DNA of 64,000 bases. Source: Ralstonia sp. A12 (GTDB lineage Bacteria > Pseudomonadota > Gammaproteobacteria > Burkholderiales > Burkholderiaceae). Below are positions 8,645 through 18,009 of this stretch, in pieces. Within the stretch, counting starts at the first letter, position 1. Each line of letters begins with the position of its first letter. The position numbers and the translations under genes are program-made. Under the pieces are notes generated by a model. It saw nothing but the letters and a program-made list of their open reading frames with translations. It searched no databases and had not been told where the DNA came from. The DNA lies in NCBI RefSeq assembly GCF_000801955.1, contig NZ_JSZO01000011.1:1-64000 (forward strand). The letters are read 5' to 3'.

Positions 8645-9520
8645 ATGGAGTTGCTGAACGACATGGCCTTGTTCGTGGAGGTCGTCAAAGCCAAAGGTTT
8701 CCGCAGTGCTGCGGAGGCGATGGGCGTGCCGAACTCGACCCTGTCACGGCGCATCAGCGCGCTGGAGAAAGCGATCGGCCTGCGCCTGCTGCATCGCACG
8801 ACTCGCAAGATCGAGTTGACCGAAGCCGGGCAGATCTACTTCGAGCGCTGCAAGCGCATCGTTGACGAAGCGCGCCTCGCGCACGAGCAGTTGGGCGACA
8901 TGTTGGCGCAGCCCAGCGGCGTGCTGCGCGTGTCGTTTCCGGTGGATTTTGCGGTGACCTACCTGGCGCCGTTGATTGTCGAATTCGCCAACCTGTATCC
9001 CGGCATCACGTTCGATTTCGACCTGACCTCACGGCGGGTCGATCTGGTGAGCGAGCCCTTTGATGTGGCGATCCGCATGGGCGAGTCCGATGACTCGCAA
9101 CTCATCGCGCGCCAGCTGGTACAGCTCACGCCCAGGCTCTACGCATCGCCCGGCTACCTGCGGCGTGCGGGCGAGCCCGCCAGGCCCGCCGAGCTGGCGC
9201 GGCACGAGTGCGTGGGCATCCTGAAAGCGGGCGCGTGGACATTGCATGACGGCAAGCGAAGCACCACGGTGTCGATCGGCGGCCGCTTTACGCTCAACAG
9301 CGTCGGCATGATCCGGCGCCTTGCCACGCTGGACATGGGCATCATCCTGGTGCCGGAAGAGGTGGTGGCCGATGAGCTGGCCAGCGGCAAGCTGCACCGC
9401 ATTCTGCCGGCATGGCATGGGACCCCCACGCCTGTTTATGCGATGACCGAAACGCGCCTGCTACCGGCGAAGACGCAGCGCTTCATCGAATTTCTTCGCG
9501 AGCGTCTGGGCGCGGCCTGA
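8645..9520 (+). CDS. LysR-family regulator, CrgA/DsdC-like
   Basis: Regulator of 291 residues. The N-terminal winged helix has DMALFVEVVKAKGFRSAAEA and PNSTLSRRISALEKAIGLRL, the form common in the large proteobacterial subgroup that controls adjacent quinone or ene-reductases. A linker helix (VDEARLAHEQLGDMLAQPSG) leads to the effector domain (FPVDFAVTYLAPLIVEF). It is divergent from the ene-reductase gene, its likely target. Its stop lies 2 bp from the end of the convergent outer-membrane efflux gene. Confidence 0.9.
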   Translation: MELLNDMALFVEVVKAKGFRSAAEAMGVPNSTLSRRISALEKAIGLRLLHRTTRKIELTEAGQIYFERCKRIVDEARLAHEQLGDMLAQPSGVLRVSFPVDFAVTYLAPLIVEFANLYPGITFDFDLTSRRVDLVSEPFDVAIRMGESDDSQLIARQLVQLTPRLYASPGYLRRAGEPARPAELARHECVGILKAGAWTLHDGKRSTTVSIGGRFTLNSVGMIRRLATLDMGIILVPEEVVADELASGKLHRILPAWHGTPTPVYAMTETRLLPAKTQRFIEFLRERLGAA

Positions 9521-9522
9521 GC

Positions 9523-10980
9523 CTATTCCGGAGCACCCGGGCGGACGTTCTGAACCGCGCCGCTCGCGAGCGTGGCGTTGGTGTCTGACAAACCGCCCCC
9601 CAGCGCCTTGTAGAGCGCGACAGCATTGCCGAACTCGCTGCGGCGCAGGTCCAGCAGCGCCTGCCGTGCGGCATACAACTGGCGCTGAGAATCCAGCAGC
9701 TCTAACCGTCCATCGACTCCCGCGCGATAACGCAGGTTGGACAGCTCGGTCCGGCGCTCGGCGCTGGCAACGACCCGGGCTTGGGACGCGATCTGCCGGC
9801 CGAAGGTTTCACGCCCGGCCAAGCCATCCGCCACTTCACGGAAGGCACCCTGGATGGCGCGTTCGTACTCCGCCACCGCGCTGGACTTGCGCAGCTCGGC
9901 CAGACGCAGTTCAGAGCGCAGCCGGCCGCCCTGGAACAGCGGCAGCGTGACCTGCGGCGCAAAGCTCCAGGCGCGGTGGTCGCCATCAAACAGGCCGCGC
10001 ATGGCTGGGCTGACGAAGCCCAGCGAGGCCGTCAGTGATAAGCGCGGGAAGAACGCTGCACGTGCCGCGCCAATGTCGGCATTGGCGGCCACCAGTTGCT
10101 GCTCCGCCTGCAGGATGTCGGGCCGACGCAGCAGCAAGTCGGACGGCAGCCCCGCCGGCAACTGCGTGACCACCTGCTGCTGATCCAGCGGCAGCGGGGC
10201 AGGGAGGTCCACCGGCAGTTCGGTGCCCACCAGCAGTTGCAGCGCGTTGCGGGCTTGCTCAACGGCACGCGTGCGGGCGTCCAGATCGGCCTCGGCACTG
10301 GCGACTTGGCCTTCCGCCTGCGCGACATCCAGACCGCTGTTCTGTTGGCCTTCTTTCAGGCGGCGTGCCAGCTCCAGCGACTGGCTCCAGTCGGCCAGCG
10401 TGCGGGTGGCCAGCCGCCGCTGTTCGTCGGCCAGGCGTTCCGCAAAGTAGGCGTCGGCCACTGCGCCAACCAGCGCGATCTGCGCGGCGCGGTGCCCCTG
10501 CTCGCTCGCCAGGTAGCGCGCGAAGGCGGCGTCAGACAGCGATCGCACACGGCCGAACAGGTCGATTTCGAACGCGCTCAACCCCACGTTCACGCCAAAT
10601 TGCTTCTGCGTTTGCGCGGGAACGGCGGGGTCGACGTCTGCATTGGCCGCCGTGCGCTGCCGCGTGGCGTTGCCGGTGGCGTCAATGCTGGGCAGGCGTG
10701 CAGCACGTTGGATGCCGTACTGGGCCTGCGTGGCCTCCACGTTGAGCGCGGCCAGGCGCAGGTCGCGGTTGTTGGCCAGCGCCAGCGCAATCAGGCGCTG
10801 CAGGCGCGGGTCGCCAAACATGGCGCGCCAGCCCAGATCGGCTGCGTGCGCCTGCGCATCGGTTGTGGCAAGAGCGTTGACCGGATACGTGCCCGGCACC
10901 GGCAACTCCGGCTTGACCATCGCGGGTGCCAACGAGCAGGCCGACAAGGCCAGGACAAGAGGAAGGATGAGAAATCGCAT
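9523..10980 (-). CDS. Outer-membrane efflux lipoprotein, OprM/AdeC-like
   Basis: Outer-membrane channel of 485 residues, third gene of a tripartite pump. A lipoprotein signal (ILPLVLALSACSLAP) has its lipid-attachment cysteine near residue 15. Two OEP repeats follow, with coiled-coil regions such as RLIALALANNRDLRLAALNV and GRRPDILQAEQQL-like sequence (here LLRRPDILQAEQQLVAANAD). Length and motifs match the NodT/OprM family. It begins 3 bp after the RND permease stop, so the two are translationally linked. It forms the exit duct for drugs or toxic organics. Confidence 0.93.
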   Translation of the reverse strand: MRFLILPLVLALSACSLAPAMVKPELPVPGTYPVNALATTDAQAHAADLGWRAMFGDPRLQRLIALALANNRDLRLAALNVEATQAQYGIQRAARLPSIDATGNATRQRTAANADVDPAVPAQTQKQFGVNVGLSAFEIDLFGRVRSLSDAAFARYLASEQGHRAAQIALVGAVADAYFAERLADEQRRLATRTLADWSQSLELARRLKEGQQNSGLDVAQAEGQVASAEADLDARTRAVEQARNALQLLVGTELPVDLPAPLPLDQQQVVTQLPAGLPSDLLLRRPDILQAEQQLVAANADIGAARAAFFPRLSLTASLGFVSPAMRGLFDGDHRAWSFAPQVTLPLFQGGRLRSELRLAELRKSSAVAEYERAIQGAFREVADGLAGRETFGRQIASQARVVASAERRTELSNLRYRAGVDGRLELLDSQRQLYAARQALLDLRRSEFGNAVALYKALGGGLSDTNATLASGAVQNVRPGAPE

Positions 10981-10983
10981 GAC

Positions 10984-13900
10984 TTAATGTTCTTGTTCGG
11001 GGCTTGGCAGAGCGAGCTTGCGGCGAGACGTCAGCCACTGCCCGATGCGCTCCTGCAGGCCCATCACGAATACGAAGAAGACGGGAACGAAGAAGATGGC
11101 CAGTACGGTGGCCGTCACCATGCCGCCGAATACGCCGGTACCGATGGCGTGCTGCGTCTCGGCGCTGGCGCCCGAGGCGATCATCAGCGGCACCACGCCC
11201 AGGCCGAAGGCCAGCGAGGTCATCAGGATCGGGCGCAGCCGCAGCCGCGAGGCTTGGATGGCCGCTTCGATCAGCCCCTTGCCTTCTTCGCGCAACTGCT
11301 TGGCAAACTCGACGATCAGGATGGCGTTCTTGGCGGACAGACCGATCACCGTGATCATCCCGACCTTGAAGAACACGTCGTTCGGCAAGCCGCGCAGCAG
11401 CACCGCACCAATCGCGCCGATCAGGCCCAGCGGCACCACCAGCATGACCGACAGCGGGATCGACCAGCTCTCATAGAGCGCTGCCAGCACCAGGAACACG
11501 ACGATCATCGACAGCGCCATCAGCATGGGCGCTTGCGATGCCGATTGACGTTCCTGCAGCGACTGCCCCGTCCACTCGACTGCAAAGCCAGGCGGCAGTT
11601 GTGCAGCCAGACGTTCCATCTCGGCCATGGCGGCGCCGCTGGACTGGCCGGGCGCGGCGGTGCCCGAGATGCGCGCAGACGGGTAGCCCTGGAAGCGCAC
11701 CATCTGCAGCGGTGTTTCAGACCACACGGGGCGAACCACTTCAGACAGCGGCACCATGCCGCCGCCGGCGTTGCGTACGTAGAGCTTCATCACGTTGTCG
11801 ATCTGCATGCGCGCCGGTGCATCGGCCTGGATGATCACCTGCTGCATGCGGCCCGCGTTCGGGAAGTCGTTCACGTAGGTCGAACCCATCGCGGTCGACA
11901 GCGTGTCGCTGATGGTCGTGAACGATACGCCGAGCGCCTGCGCTTTTGCGCGATCGATCTCCAGGCGGATGCTTGTGCCGGCCGGCAGGCTGTCTGGGTA
12001 CACGCCCGACACGATCTTACTTTGCGCCGCGAGTTCGAGCAGCTTGGTCTCGGCCGCCTTGAGCGCTGCATTGCCCTGGTTGGCGCGGTCTTCCAGGCGC
12101 ATGGTGAAGCCGGAGCTGTTGCCCAGTTCATCGATTGCCGGTGGCAGCAGGCTCATCACCGTGCCTTCGGTCACGCCGGCCATCGCCTGCTGGGCCAGCA
12201 TGCCTTCCTCGAGGGTTGACGAGCCGCCGCGGTTCTTCCAGTCCTTGAGCACCGCCCAGTTCATCGCGGCATTCGAGCCGGAGCCGGAGAAGCCATAGCC
12301 GATGACGGAGATGCTGGACTCGATGGCCGGACGCGAGGCAAGGTGCTTTTCCAACGTGTTGACCACATCCTGCGTACGCTCGGTCGTGGCGCTGGCGGGC
12401 AACAGGAAGCCCGTCATGAAGTAGCCCTGGTCTTCATCCGGCAGGAACGACGACGGCAAGCCCTTGAAGCCGAACACCAGCGCGCCCGAGATTGCAACGA
12501 ACACCAGCATCACGCGGCCCGCGCGGCCGATCAGCCGGCCCACGCGCGTCTCGTACCAGTCTGTCAGGCGTTCGAAGCGGCGGTTGAACCAGCCGAAGAA
12601 GCCGCGCTTTTCGTGGTGCCCCGGTTCCACCGGTTTGAGCATCGTGGCGCACAGGGCCGGCGTGAGTGTCAGCGCGAGCAGCGCCGAGAACAGGATCGAC
12701 ACCGCCATCGACAGCGTGAACTGCTTGTAGATGACGCCCACCGAGCCGCTGGCGAGCCCCATGGGGATGAACACAGCGGTGAGCACCAGCGTGATGCCGA
12801 CGATGGCGCCAGTAATTTCCTTCATCGCCTTGATGGTTGCGTCCTTGGGCGAGAGGCCTTCTTCCGCCATCAAGCGCTCGACGTTCTCGACCACCACGAT
12901 GGCATCGTCGACGATGATGCCGATCGCGAGCACCATGCCGAACATGGTCAGCACGTTGATGGAGAAGCCGGTCATCAGCATGACCGCGAAGGTGCCGAGC
13001 ATGGCCACCGGCGCGACGATGGCCGGGATCAGCGTGTAGCGCGCGTTCTGCAGGAACAGGTACATCACCGCAAACACGAGCACCATCGCTTCGAGCAGCG
13101 TTGCGATGACCTTCTCGATCGAGATCTTCACGAACGGCGACGTGTCGAACGGGATCGAGTAGCTCATGCCCGCCGGCATCGTCTTGCTCAGTTCCGTCAT
13201 CCGCGTGCGGATGGCGTCGGCGGTCTTCACCGCGTTGGCACCCGGTGCGAGCTGCACGCCGGCAAGGGTGGCCGGCTTGCCGTTTTCGCGGTTGACGAAC
13301 GCATAGCCCTGCGAGCCGAGTTCAACACGTGCGACATCGCCCAGCACGACCTTGGAACCGTCTGCGTTGGCGCGCAGCACGACCGCCGCGAATGCTTCCG
13401 GCGTGGTGAGCTGCCCTTGCACCGTGAGCGGCACGGCCACGCGCTGGCCCGGCAACGCGGGCGAGGCACCCAGGCTGCCCGGCGCGATCTGTACGTTCTG
13501 CTGGCTGATCGCTGCCGTCAGGTCGCCCATCGACAGGCCGTAGTTAATCAGCTTCTGCGGGTTGACCCAGATGCGCATCGCGCGCTCGGAGCCGAACTGC
13601 TGCACGCGGCCCACGCCTTCAATCCGGCGCAGCTCTTCAGCGAGGTTGCGCGACATGTAGTCGGCGAGTTCGCTTTCATCAAAGCGGCCGCTCTCGGAGC
13701 GCAGGCCGATGAGCATCAGGAAGCCCGATGACGCGGATTCCACGACCACACCGTTCTGACGCACGACGGCAGGCAGGCGCGGCTCGATGGTCTTGAGCTT
13801 GTTCTGCACGTCGACCTGCGCCATGGCGGGGTCCGTACCGGGCTTGAACGTGACCGTGATCTGCGCGCTGCCGGACGTGTCGGACGACGATTCGAAGTAC

Positions 13901-14127
13901 AGCAGGTTTTTGACGCCGGACAGCTCGCGCTCGATCAGGCTCAACACGCTGTCGTTCATCGCCTGCGGCGTGGCGCCGGGGTAGTTGGCGGTAATCGTGA
14001 CGCTGGGCGGCGCCACCGTGGGGTAGCGCGCGACCGGCAGTTGCGGGATGGCGATCGCGCCCATCAGGATGATGAACAGGGCGATCACCCACGCAAAAAT
14101 CGGGCGCCGGATAAAGAATTGAGACAT
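10984..14127 (-). CDS. RND multidrug efflux permease, AdeB/AcrB-like
   Basis: Inner-membrane proton-driven pump of 1047 residues, full length for HAE1-type RND proteins. It begins MSQFFIRRPIFAWVIALFI and has two repeats, each of one helix, a large periplasmic domain and a five-helix bundle. The proton-relay aspartates are in GIIVDDAIVVVENVER and the relay lysine in GLSAKNAILIVEF. Segments such as GRLGDLP-region equivalents, FVKISIEKVIATLLEAM and GFSGSGSNAAMNW resemble Acinetobacter AdeB from memory, though no alignment was run. It is the middle gene between the adaptor and channel genes, with 20-bp and 3-bp gaps. Confidence 0.95.
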   Translation of the reverse strand: MSQFFIRRPIFAWVIALFIILMGAIAIPQLPVARYPTVAPPSVTITANYPGATPQAMNDSVLSLIERELSGVKNLLYFESSSDTSGSAQITVTFKPGTDPAMAQVDVQNKLKTIEPRLPAVVRQNGVVVESASSGFLMLIGLRSESGRFDESELADYMSRNLAEELRRIEGVGRVQQFGSERAMRIWVNPQKLINYGLSMGDLTAAISQQNVQIAPGSLGASPALPGQRVAVPLTVQGQLTTPEAFAAVVLRANADGSKVVLGDVARVELGSQGYAFVNRENGKPATLAGVQLAPGANAVKTADAIRTRMTELSKTMPAGMSYSIPFDTSPFVKISIEKVIATLLEAMVLVFAVMYLFLQNARYTLIPAIVAPVAMLGTFAVMLMTGFSINVLTMFGMVLAIGIIVDDAIVVVENVERLMAEEGLSPKDATIKAMKEITGAIVGITLVLTAVFIPMGLASGSVGVIYKQFTLSMAVSILFSALLALTLTPALCATMLKPVEPGHHEKRGFFGWFNRRFERLTDWYETRVGRLIGRAGRVMLVFVAISGALVFGFKGLPSSFLPDEDQGYFMTGFLLPASATTERTQDVVNTLEKHLASRPAIESSISVIGYGFSGSGSNAAMNWAVLKDWKNRGGSSTLEEGMLAQQAMAGVTEGTVMSLLPPAIDELGNSSGFTMRLEDRANQGNAALKAAETKLLELAAQSKIVSGVYPDSLPAGTSIRLEIDRAKAQALGVSFTTISDTLSTAMGSTYVNDFPNAGRMQQVIIQADAPARMQIDNVMKLYVRNAGGGMVPLSEVVRPVWSETPLQMVRFQGYPSARISGTAAPGQSSGAAMAEMERLAAQLPPGFAVEWTGQSLQERQSASQAPMLMALSMIVVFLVLAALYESWSIPLSVMLVVPLGLIGAIGAVLLRGLPNDVFFKVGMITVIGLSAKNAILIVEFAKQLREEGKGLIEAAIQASRLRLRPILMTSLAFGLGVVPLMIASGASAETQHAIGTGVFGGMVTATVLAIFFVPVFFVFVMGLQERIGQWLTSRRKLALPSPEQEH

Positions 14128-14147
14128 GGCTGGATGCTCCCCGAGGC

Positions 14148-15305
14148 TCAGTGCGCGGAGGCAGTTGTTGTCGCATCAGGCGACTTCCAGTCGGACGCGG
14201 TCACGGCCGCGCCGTCGATCAGGCGTTCCATCCCTTCAACGACAACCTTCTGGCCGGCCTGCAGACCCGACTTGATGCGGTAGCTGCGGTTTGTCAGCTC
14301 GCCGATCTCAACGGCTGTCAGGTGCGCCTGGCTCTTCGCGTCGAGCACCCACACCTGCGGTTTGCCGCCCGCGCGCAAGATTGCCTGTTGCGGCACCGTC
14401 AGCGCGTTTTCGTAGTGCGCACGTGGAATGCGGGCGCGCACGTACATGCCCGGCAGCAGTTGGCGCTTCGGGTTGTCGACCAGCACACGCAGCAGCACGT
14501 CACCGGTGCCGGGGTCGACATTGACCCCCGAGAAGAGCATGCGGCCCTGCACGTCGTAGCGCGTGTCGTCGTCGCGCAGTACGTCGACGGGCAGGCCGTT
14601 GCCCTTGGCTTCTGGCTGTGCCGCCAGCGCGCCACGTAGGGTTTCGAGCGATGCGGCCGGCTGGCGCACGTCCACATAGACCTGGTCGATCTGCTGGATG
14701 CGGGCCATCGGGTTGCTGTCGCCGCTGCCGACCAATGCGCCCTCCGTCACGAGTGCCTGATCGATGCGGCCCGGGATGGGGGCCTCCACCGTGGCGAACT
14801 TCAGGTCGAGCTGGCGGCGGGCGAGGGTTGCGCGGGCTTGCGCTACGTCAGCGGCAGCTTGGTCTCGCTGGGCAACGGCGTCGTCGTAGACCTGGCGGCT
14901 GATCGCGTCAGCCTGGACCAGCGGCTGGAGCCGGGTGGTCTGTACGCGTGCACGCGTCAGGGCAGCTTCTGCGCGTTGCAAGGCGGCCGCGGCGGTTTCC
15001 ATGTCGGCCTTGAAGGGTGCCGGGTTAATCTGGAACAGCGGCTGGCCGGCACGGACTTCGGTGCCTTGCTCGAACAGCCGGCGCATCACGATGCCGCTGA
15101 CCTGCGGCCGGATTTCCGCCACGCGCACCGCGGCCACACGGCCGGGCAGGTCTTCCGTCAGTTTGAGAGGGGCGGGCGCCACGGTGGTCGTCGCCACCTG
15201 AATGGCCGGCGCAGCGGCCTGCTGCTGGGACTCCCCACACCCCGCGAGTATCGCCACCGCCAGGGCGCACACCACCCCGTAGCGGCAACGTCGTTCGTTC
15301 TTCAT
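14148..15305 (-). CDS. RND efflux periplasmic adaptor lipoprotein, AdeA/MexA-like
   Basis: Membrane-fusion protein of 385 residues and first gene of the pump operon. The lipoprotein signal ends in ILAGCGES with the lipidated cysteine near residue 23. A lipoyl-like first half-motif (GRVAAVRVAEIRPQVSGIV), an alpha-helical hairpin rich in Ala, Arg and Gln (about 95-165) and beta-barrel plus membrane-proximal domains follow in the usual order. ATG 15305 starts the lipoprotein signal; much longer frames continue through the two-component genes on the other strand and are not real. It is divergent from the response-regulator gene. Confidence 0.93.
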   Translation of the reverse strand: MKNERRCRYGVVCALAVAILAGCGESQQQAAAPAIQVATTTVAPAPLKLTEDLPGRVAAVRVAEIRPQVSGIVMRRLFEQGTEVRAGQPLFQINPAPFKADMETAAAALQRAEAALTRARVQTTRLQPLVQADAISRQVYDDAVAQRDQAAADVAQARATLARRQLDLKFATVEAPIPGRIDQALVTEGALVGSGDSNPMARIQQIDQVYVDVRQPAASLETLRGALAAQPEAKGNGLPVDVLRDDDTRYDVQGRMLFSGVNVDPGTGDVLLRVLVDNPKRQLLPGMYVRARIPRAHYENALTVPQQAILRAGGKPQVWVLDAKSQAHLTAVEIGELTNRSYRIKSGLQAGQKVVVEGMERLIDGAAVTASDWKSPDATTTASAH

Positions 15306-15416
15306 ATCGACTCCATAAGGCGCAGGCAGCCACCTGCCCGCTAAGACCAGCCGGAGTCTGAGCGCGTCGAATGGGGGTTTCCGTGCGGTAGTATGGAGAT
15401 TCGATGGAGATGTTGA
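15306..15416. promoter_or_regulatory. Divergent promoter region of the efflux operon and its two-component system
   Basis: This 111-bp gap separates the start of the adaptor gene (leftward) from the response-regulator gene (rightward) and must hold both promoters. In AdeRS/AdeABC of Acinetobacter the regulator binds the equivalent intercistronic DNA. I see no confident direct repeat here. TGGAGA at 15402-15407 is a plausible ribosome-binding site for the response-regulator gene. Confidence 0.5.
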
Positions 15417-16172
15417 ATGGCTGTGAAGTCGACGACGACCGACGCTACCCCCTCGCCCGGAACAGTACCGGGCCCGCAGGCCCTGATCCTCATAGCCGAG
15501 GACGAACCCGAGATCGCCGAGATCCTGGCCGCCTATCTGACGCGCAACGGCTTGCGCAGCGTGCATGCCCCCGATGGACGCAAGGCACTGGAGCTGCATC
15601 TGGCGCTCAAGCCAGACCTGGTGCTGCTCGACGTGCAGATGCCCCACGCCGACGGCTGGCAGGTGCTGGCGGAAATCCGCCACCGGGGTGACACGCCGGT
15701 CATCATGCTGACGGCGCTGGACCAGGACATCGACAAGCTGACCGGCTTGCGCATCGGCGCGGATGACTACGTGGTCAAGCCGTTCAACCCGGCAGAAGTC
15801 GTGGCGCGTGTCCAGGCCGTGCTGCGGCGGTCCATGTCCGGCTCGCGTCAGCCGGAGCAGCGCGTGTTGCGCGCCGCGCCGTTCGAGATCGATCTGGACC
15901 ACCACGAAGCCACCGTGCAGGTGGGCAAACAGCGCCATGCGCTGGCGCTGACATTGACTGAGTTCAAGCTGCTCGCCCAGTTGGCGCGTGCCCCCAGGCG
16001 GGTGTTCAGCCGCGGTGAACTGCTGGCAACCTGCCTGCCCGAGGGAGATGCACTCGAACGTACCGTAGACAGCCACATCAGCAAGCTGCGCAAGAAGCTG
16101 GAGGATCTGGACGTCACCGGTATTCCGGTAGGCGTGCGCGGTGTCGGCTACAAACTCTGGAGCGGCGAATGA
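15417..16172 (+). CDS. OmpR-family response regulator, AdeR/BaeR-like
   Basis: DNA-binding response regulator of 251 residues. The receiver domain has the acidic pair EDE (28-30), phospho-acceptor D72 in LVLLDVQMPHADGW, and the switch lysine in VVKPFNP. The segment VIMLTALDQDIDKLTGLRIG, then ADDYVVKPFNPAEVVARVQ, closely resembles AdeR as I recall it. The C-terminal winged helix (about 150-250) includes FSRGELLATCLP and RTVDSHISKLRKKLE. It overlaps the kinase gene by 4 bp (ATGA) and lies opposite the efflux operon, its probable target. Confidence 0.93.
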   Translation: MAVKSTTTDATPSPGTVPGPQALILIAEDEPEIAEILAAYLTRNGLRSVHAPDGRKALELHLALKPDLVLLDVQMPHADGWQVLAEIRHRGDTPVIMLTALDQDIDKLTGLRIGADDYVVKPFNPAEVVARVQAVLRRSMSGSRQPEQRVLRAAPFEIDLDHHEATVQVGKQRHALALTLTEFKLLAQLARAPRRVFSRGELLATCLPEGDALERTVDSHISKLRKKLEDLDVTGIPVGVRGVGYKLWSGE

Positions 16173-17251
16173 GGCTGCAGGGGCTGAGCCGCCAGATTGC
16201 ACTGACCATGGCGGCGATGGCGTTTGGCGTGATGCTGCTGGTGGTCGTGTCGGCTTACGGGTTCTACTACCTCGCGTTTCTGTACTGGCCGGCACATCTC
16301 GAGACATCCGACTGGACCATCACGACGCCGGAATGGCTGGTACTCGGTGTGTCGACGCTCGCAGGGCTGGCCGTCTCGGTTGCGGTGGCAATCAAGTTGG
16401 CGCGTCGCATTCTGGTGCCGCTCAACTCCGTCACGGACAGTATTCGTCGCGTTGCCCGGGGCGATCTTGGTGCTCGTGCCATTGCGGGCGACCGCTCGCT
16501 GCATGAAGCGGCCGCGCTGGCGGACGACTTCAACGCGCTGGCAGACCAGTTGCAACGCGTCACCAACGAACAGGTGTTCTGGAACGCGGCCATCGCCCAT
16601 GAGTTGCGCACGCCCGTCACCGTATTGCGCGGGCGGCTGCAAGGGCTGGCCGAGGGCGTCTTCACCCCCGACGAGGCGCAGTTCCGCAACCTGCTGACCC
16701 AGGTTGAAGGCTTGGCCCGGCTGATCGAGGATCTGCGCGTGATCAGCCTGGCGGAGAGCGGACACCTGAGCCTGGATGTCCAGCATGTGGATCTGGCTGC
16801 GGACATCAAAGCCGTCGTCGCGGTGTTTGCCGATGCGCTGCAGGCCGCTGGCCAACAGCCCGTGCTGGATCTGGATGACCGGCACATGCATTGCGATCCG
16901 GTTCGGATTCGGCAGGCGCTGCTGGCGTTGCTGGAGAACGCGCGCAAGCACGCGGTGCCTGGCGCGGTGCGCATTCAGACGCGCGTCGAGCAGGGCACGT
17001 GCCAGTTGTCGGTCGAAGACGATGGGCCGGGCATCCCACCGGAATTCGCGCCCCACGTTTTTGAAGCGTTCAGGCGCGCAGACAGCGCACGTACCACCCG
17101 GAGCGGAGGCAGTGGGCTGGGGCTGGCTGTGGTTGCCGCCATTGCCCATGCTCACGGCGGGCAGGTCACTTGCAGCCCAGCCGCCGGTGGCGGCACGCGG
17201 TTCGACATGTCCTGGCCCGACGCTGTCACGCTTGCAGGGAAGGCAAGCTAA
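16169..17251 (+). CDS. Sensor histidine kinase, AdeS/BaeS-like
   Basis: Inner-membrane kinase of 360 residues. Two membrane helices (about 10-36 and 57-78) flank a very short periplasmic loop of about 20 residues, so it probably senses within or near the membrane. HAMP follows (RRILVPLNSVTDSIRRVARG), then the HisKA motif with H144 in AAIAHELRTPVTVLRG, and an ATPase domain with the N-box LLALLENARKHAVPG and DDGPGIPPEF. It is translationally coupled to the response-regulator gene by ATGA and probably controls the divergent RND pump. Confidence 0.93.
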   Translation: MRLQGLSRQIALTMAAMAFGVMLLVVVSAYGFYYLAFLYWPAHLETSDWTITTPEWLVLGVSTLAGLAVSVAVAIKLARRILVPLNSVTDSIRRVARGDLGARAIAGDRSLHEAAALADDFNALADQLQRVTNEQVFWNAAIAHELRTPVTVLRGRLQGLAEGVFTPDEAQFRNLLTQVEGLARLIEDLRVISLAESGHLSLDVQHVDLAADIKAVVAVFADALQAAGQQPVLDLDDRHMHCDPVRIRQALLALLENARKHAVPGAVRIQTRVEQGTCQLSVEDDGPGIPPEFAPHVFEAFRRADSARTTRSGGSGLGLAVVAAIAHAHGGQVTCSPAAGGGTRFDMSWPDAVTLAGKAS

Positions 17252-17255
17252 CCGC

Positions 17256-17993
17256 TTACGCCAGCATGGCCGCCAACGCTGGCGGCAAGCCGCGACTGGG
17301 CTTGTGCGGTGGGCGCGCAAAGCTACCTTCGGCGGCGCCCTTCGGGGCGAGTGCGATCAGGCTCTCGCAATGGCGGATGGCGCTGGACACGCCATCGACC
17401 ACCGGCACAGGAATGCGGTCCTTGAGCGTGCGGGCCAGCCCCGCGAGCGGGGCGCCGGCCACGATGATCACGTCGGCGCCGTCTTCGCGCACGGCCTGCA
17501 GGCTGAGTTCTTCCAGCCGCGCTGCATGGTCTTCCTGCACGCTGCCGATATCGCGCAGCGGCTGGTGCAGCGAGCGCACGCTTGCCAGTCGCGACGACAG
17601 CCCGTTGGTCGCCACGCACTCGCGGTACCACGATTGAATGCGGTTCGAGATTGCGATGATGGAAAAGCGCTGACCAAGCAGGCACGCACTCGCGAGCGCC
17701 GCTTCGGTCATGCCAACGACCGGCACGTTGCAAAGCTCCTTGATGCCGGCTAGGCCCGGATCACCAAACGCCGCCACGACCACGCCGTCGAACTGGCCTT
17801 GATGTTCAGCGACGGCGCACGCGGTGGCATAGCCGCCCACCAGCGCTTCGAAGCGCGTTTCGATATAGGCCACGCCAAACGGCGCCGTTGCCATGGTGAG
17901 CGTGGTGCAGGGGGAGATGGAGCGCTGTGCCTCTGCATGGATCAGCTCGGTCACGCTCTCAGAGATGTTGGGATTGACGACGAGAATACGCAT
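17256..17993 (-). CDS. Hydantoin-racemase-like protein lacking both catalytic cysteines
   Basis: Asp/Glu/hydantoin-racemase-superfamily protein of 245 residues, beginning MRILVVNPNISESVTELI. Characterised HyuE enzymes use one cysteine in an ACFGDPG-type motif and another in LGCAGM. Here these read VAAFGDPG and VAGAPLAG, both without cysteine; the DNA at about 17766-17785 and 17442-17465 supports these readings without a frameshift. Racemisation by the known two-cysteine mechanism therefore looks impossible. ATG 17993 is the family start. It ends the leftward ring-opening operon, 16 bp after the dihydropyrimidinase gene. It may be a binding protein or use different chemistry. Confidence 0.8.
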   Translation of the reverse strand: MRILVVNPNISESVTELIHAEAQRSISPCTTLTMATAPFGVAYIETRFEALVGGYATACAVAEHQGQFDGVVVAAFGDPGLAGIKELCNVPVVGMTEAALASACLLGQRFSIIAISNRIQSWYRECVATNGLSSRLASVRSLHQPLRDIGSVQEDHAARLEELSLQAVREDGADVIIVAGAPLAGLARTLKDRIPVPVVDGVSSAIRHCESLIALAPKGAAEGSFARPPHKPSRGLPPALAAMLA

Positions 17994-18009
17994 GATGGAA
18001 ATCTGAAGA

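Noticed and set aside
10096-12219. Long open frame (707 codons) opposite the outer-membrane channel and RND permease genes
   Set aside because: It is antisense to two clear family members; the product is Arg/Gln/His-rich with no recognisable domain, as expected from the complementary strand of GC-rich coding DNA.
12343-13731. Open frame of 462 codons opposite the RND permease gene
   Set aside because: Same reason: His/Arg-rich composition, no domain, and full overlap with a well-supported gene.
15306-16307. Extension of the efflux adaptor frame upstream through the response-regulator gene
   Set aside because: The lipoprotein signal begins at 15305 and the extension is antisense to a clear OmpR-type regulator.
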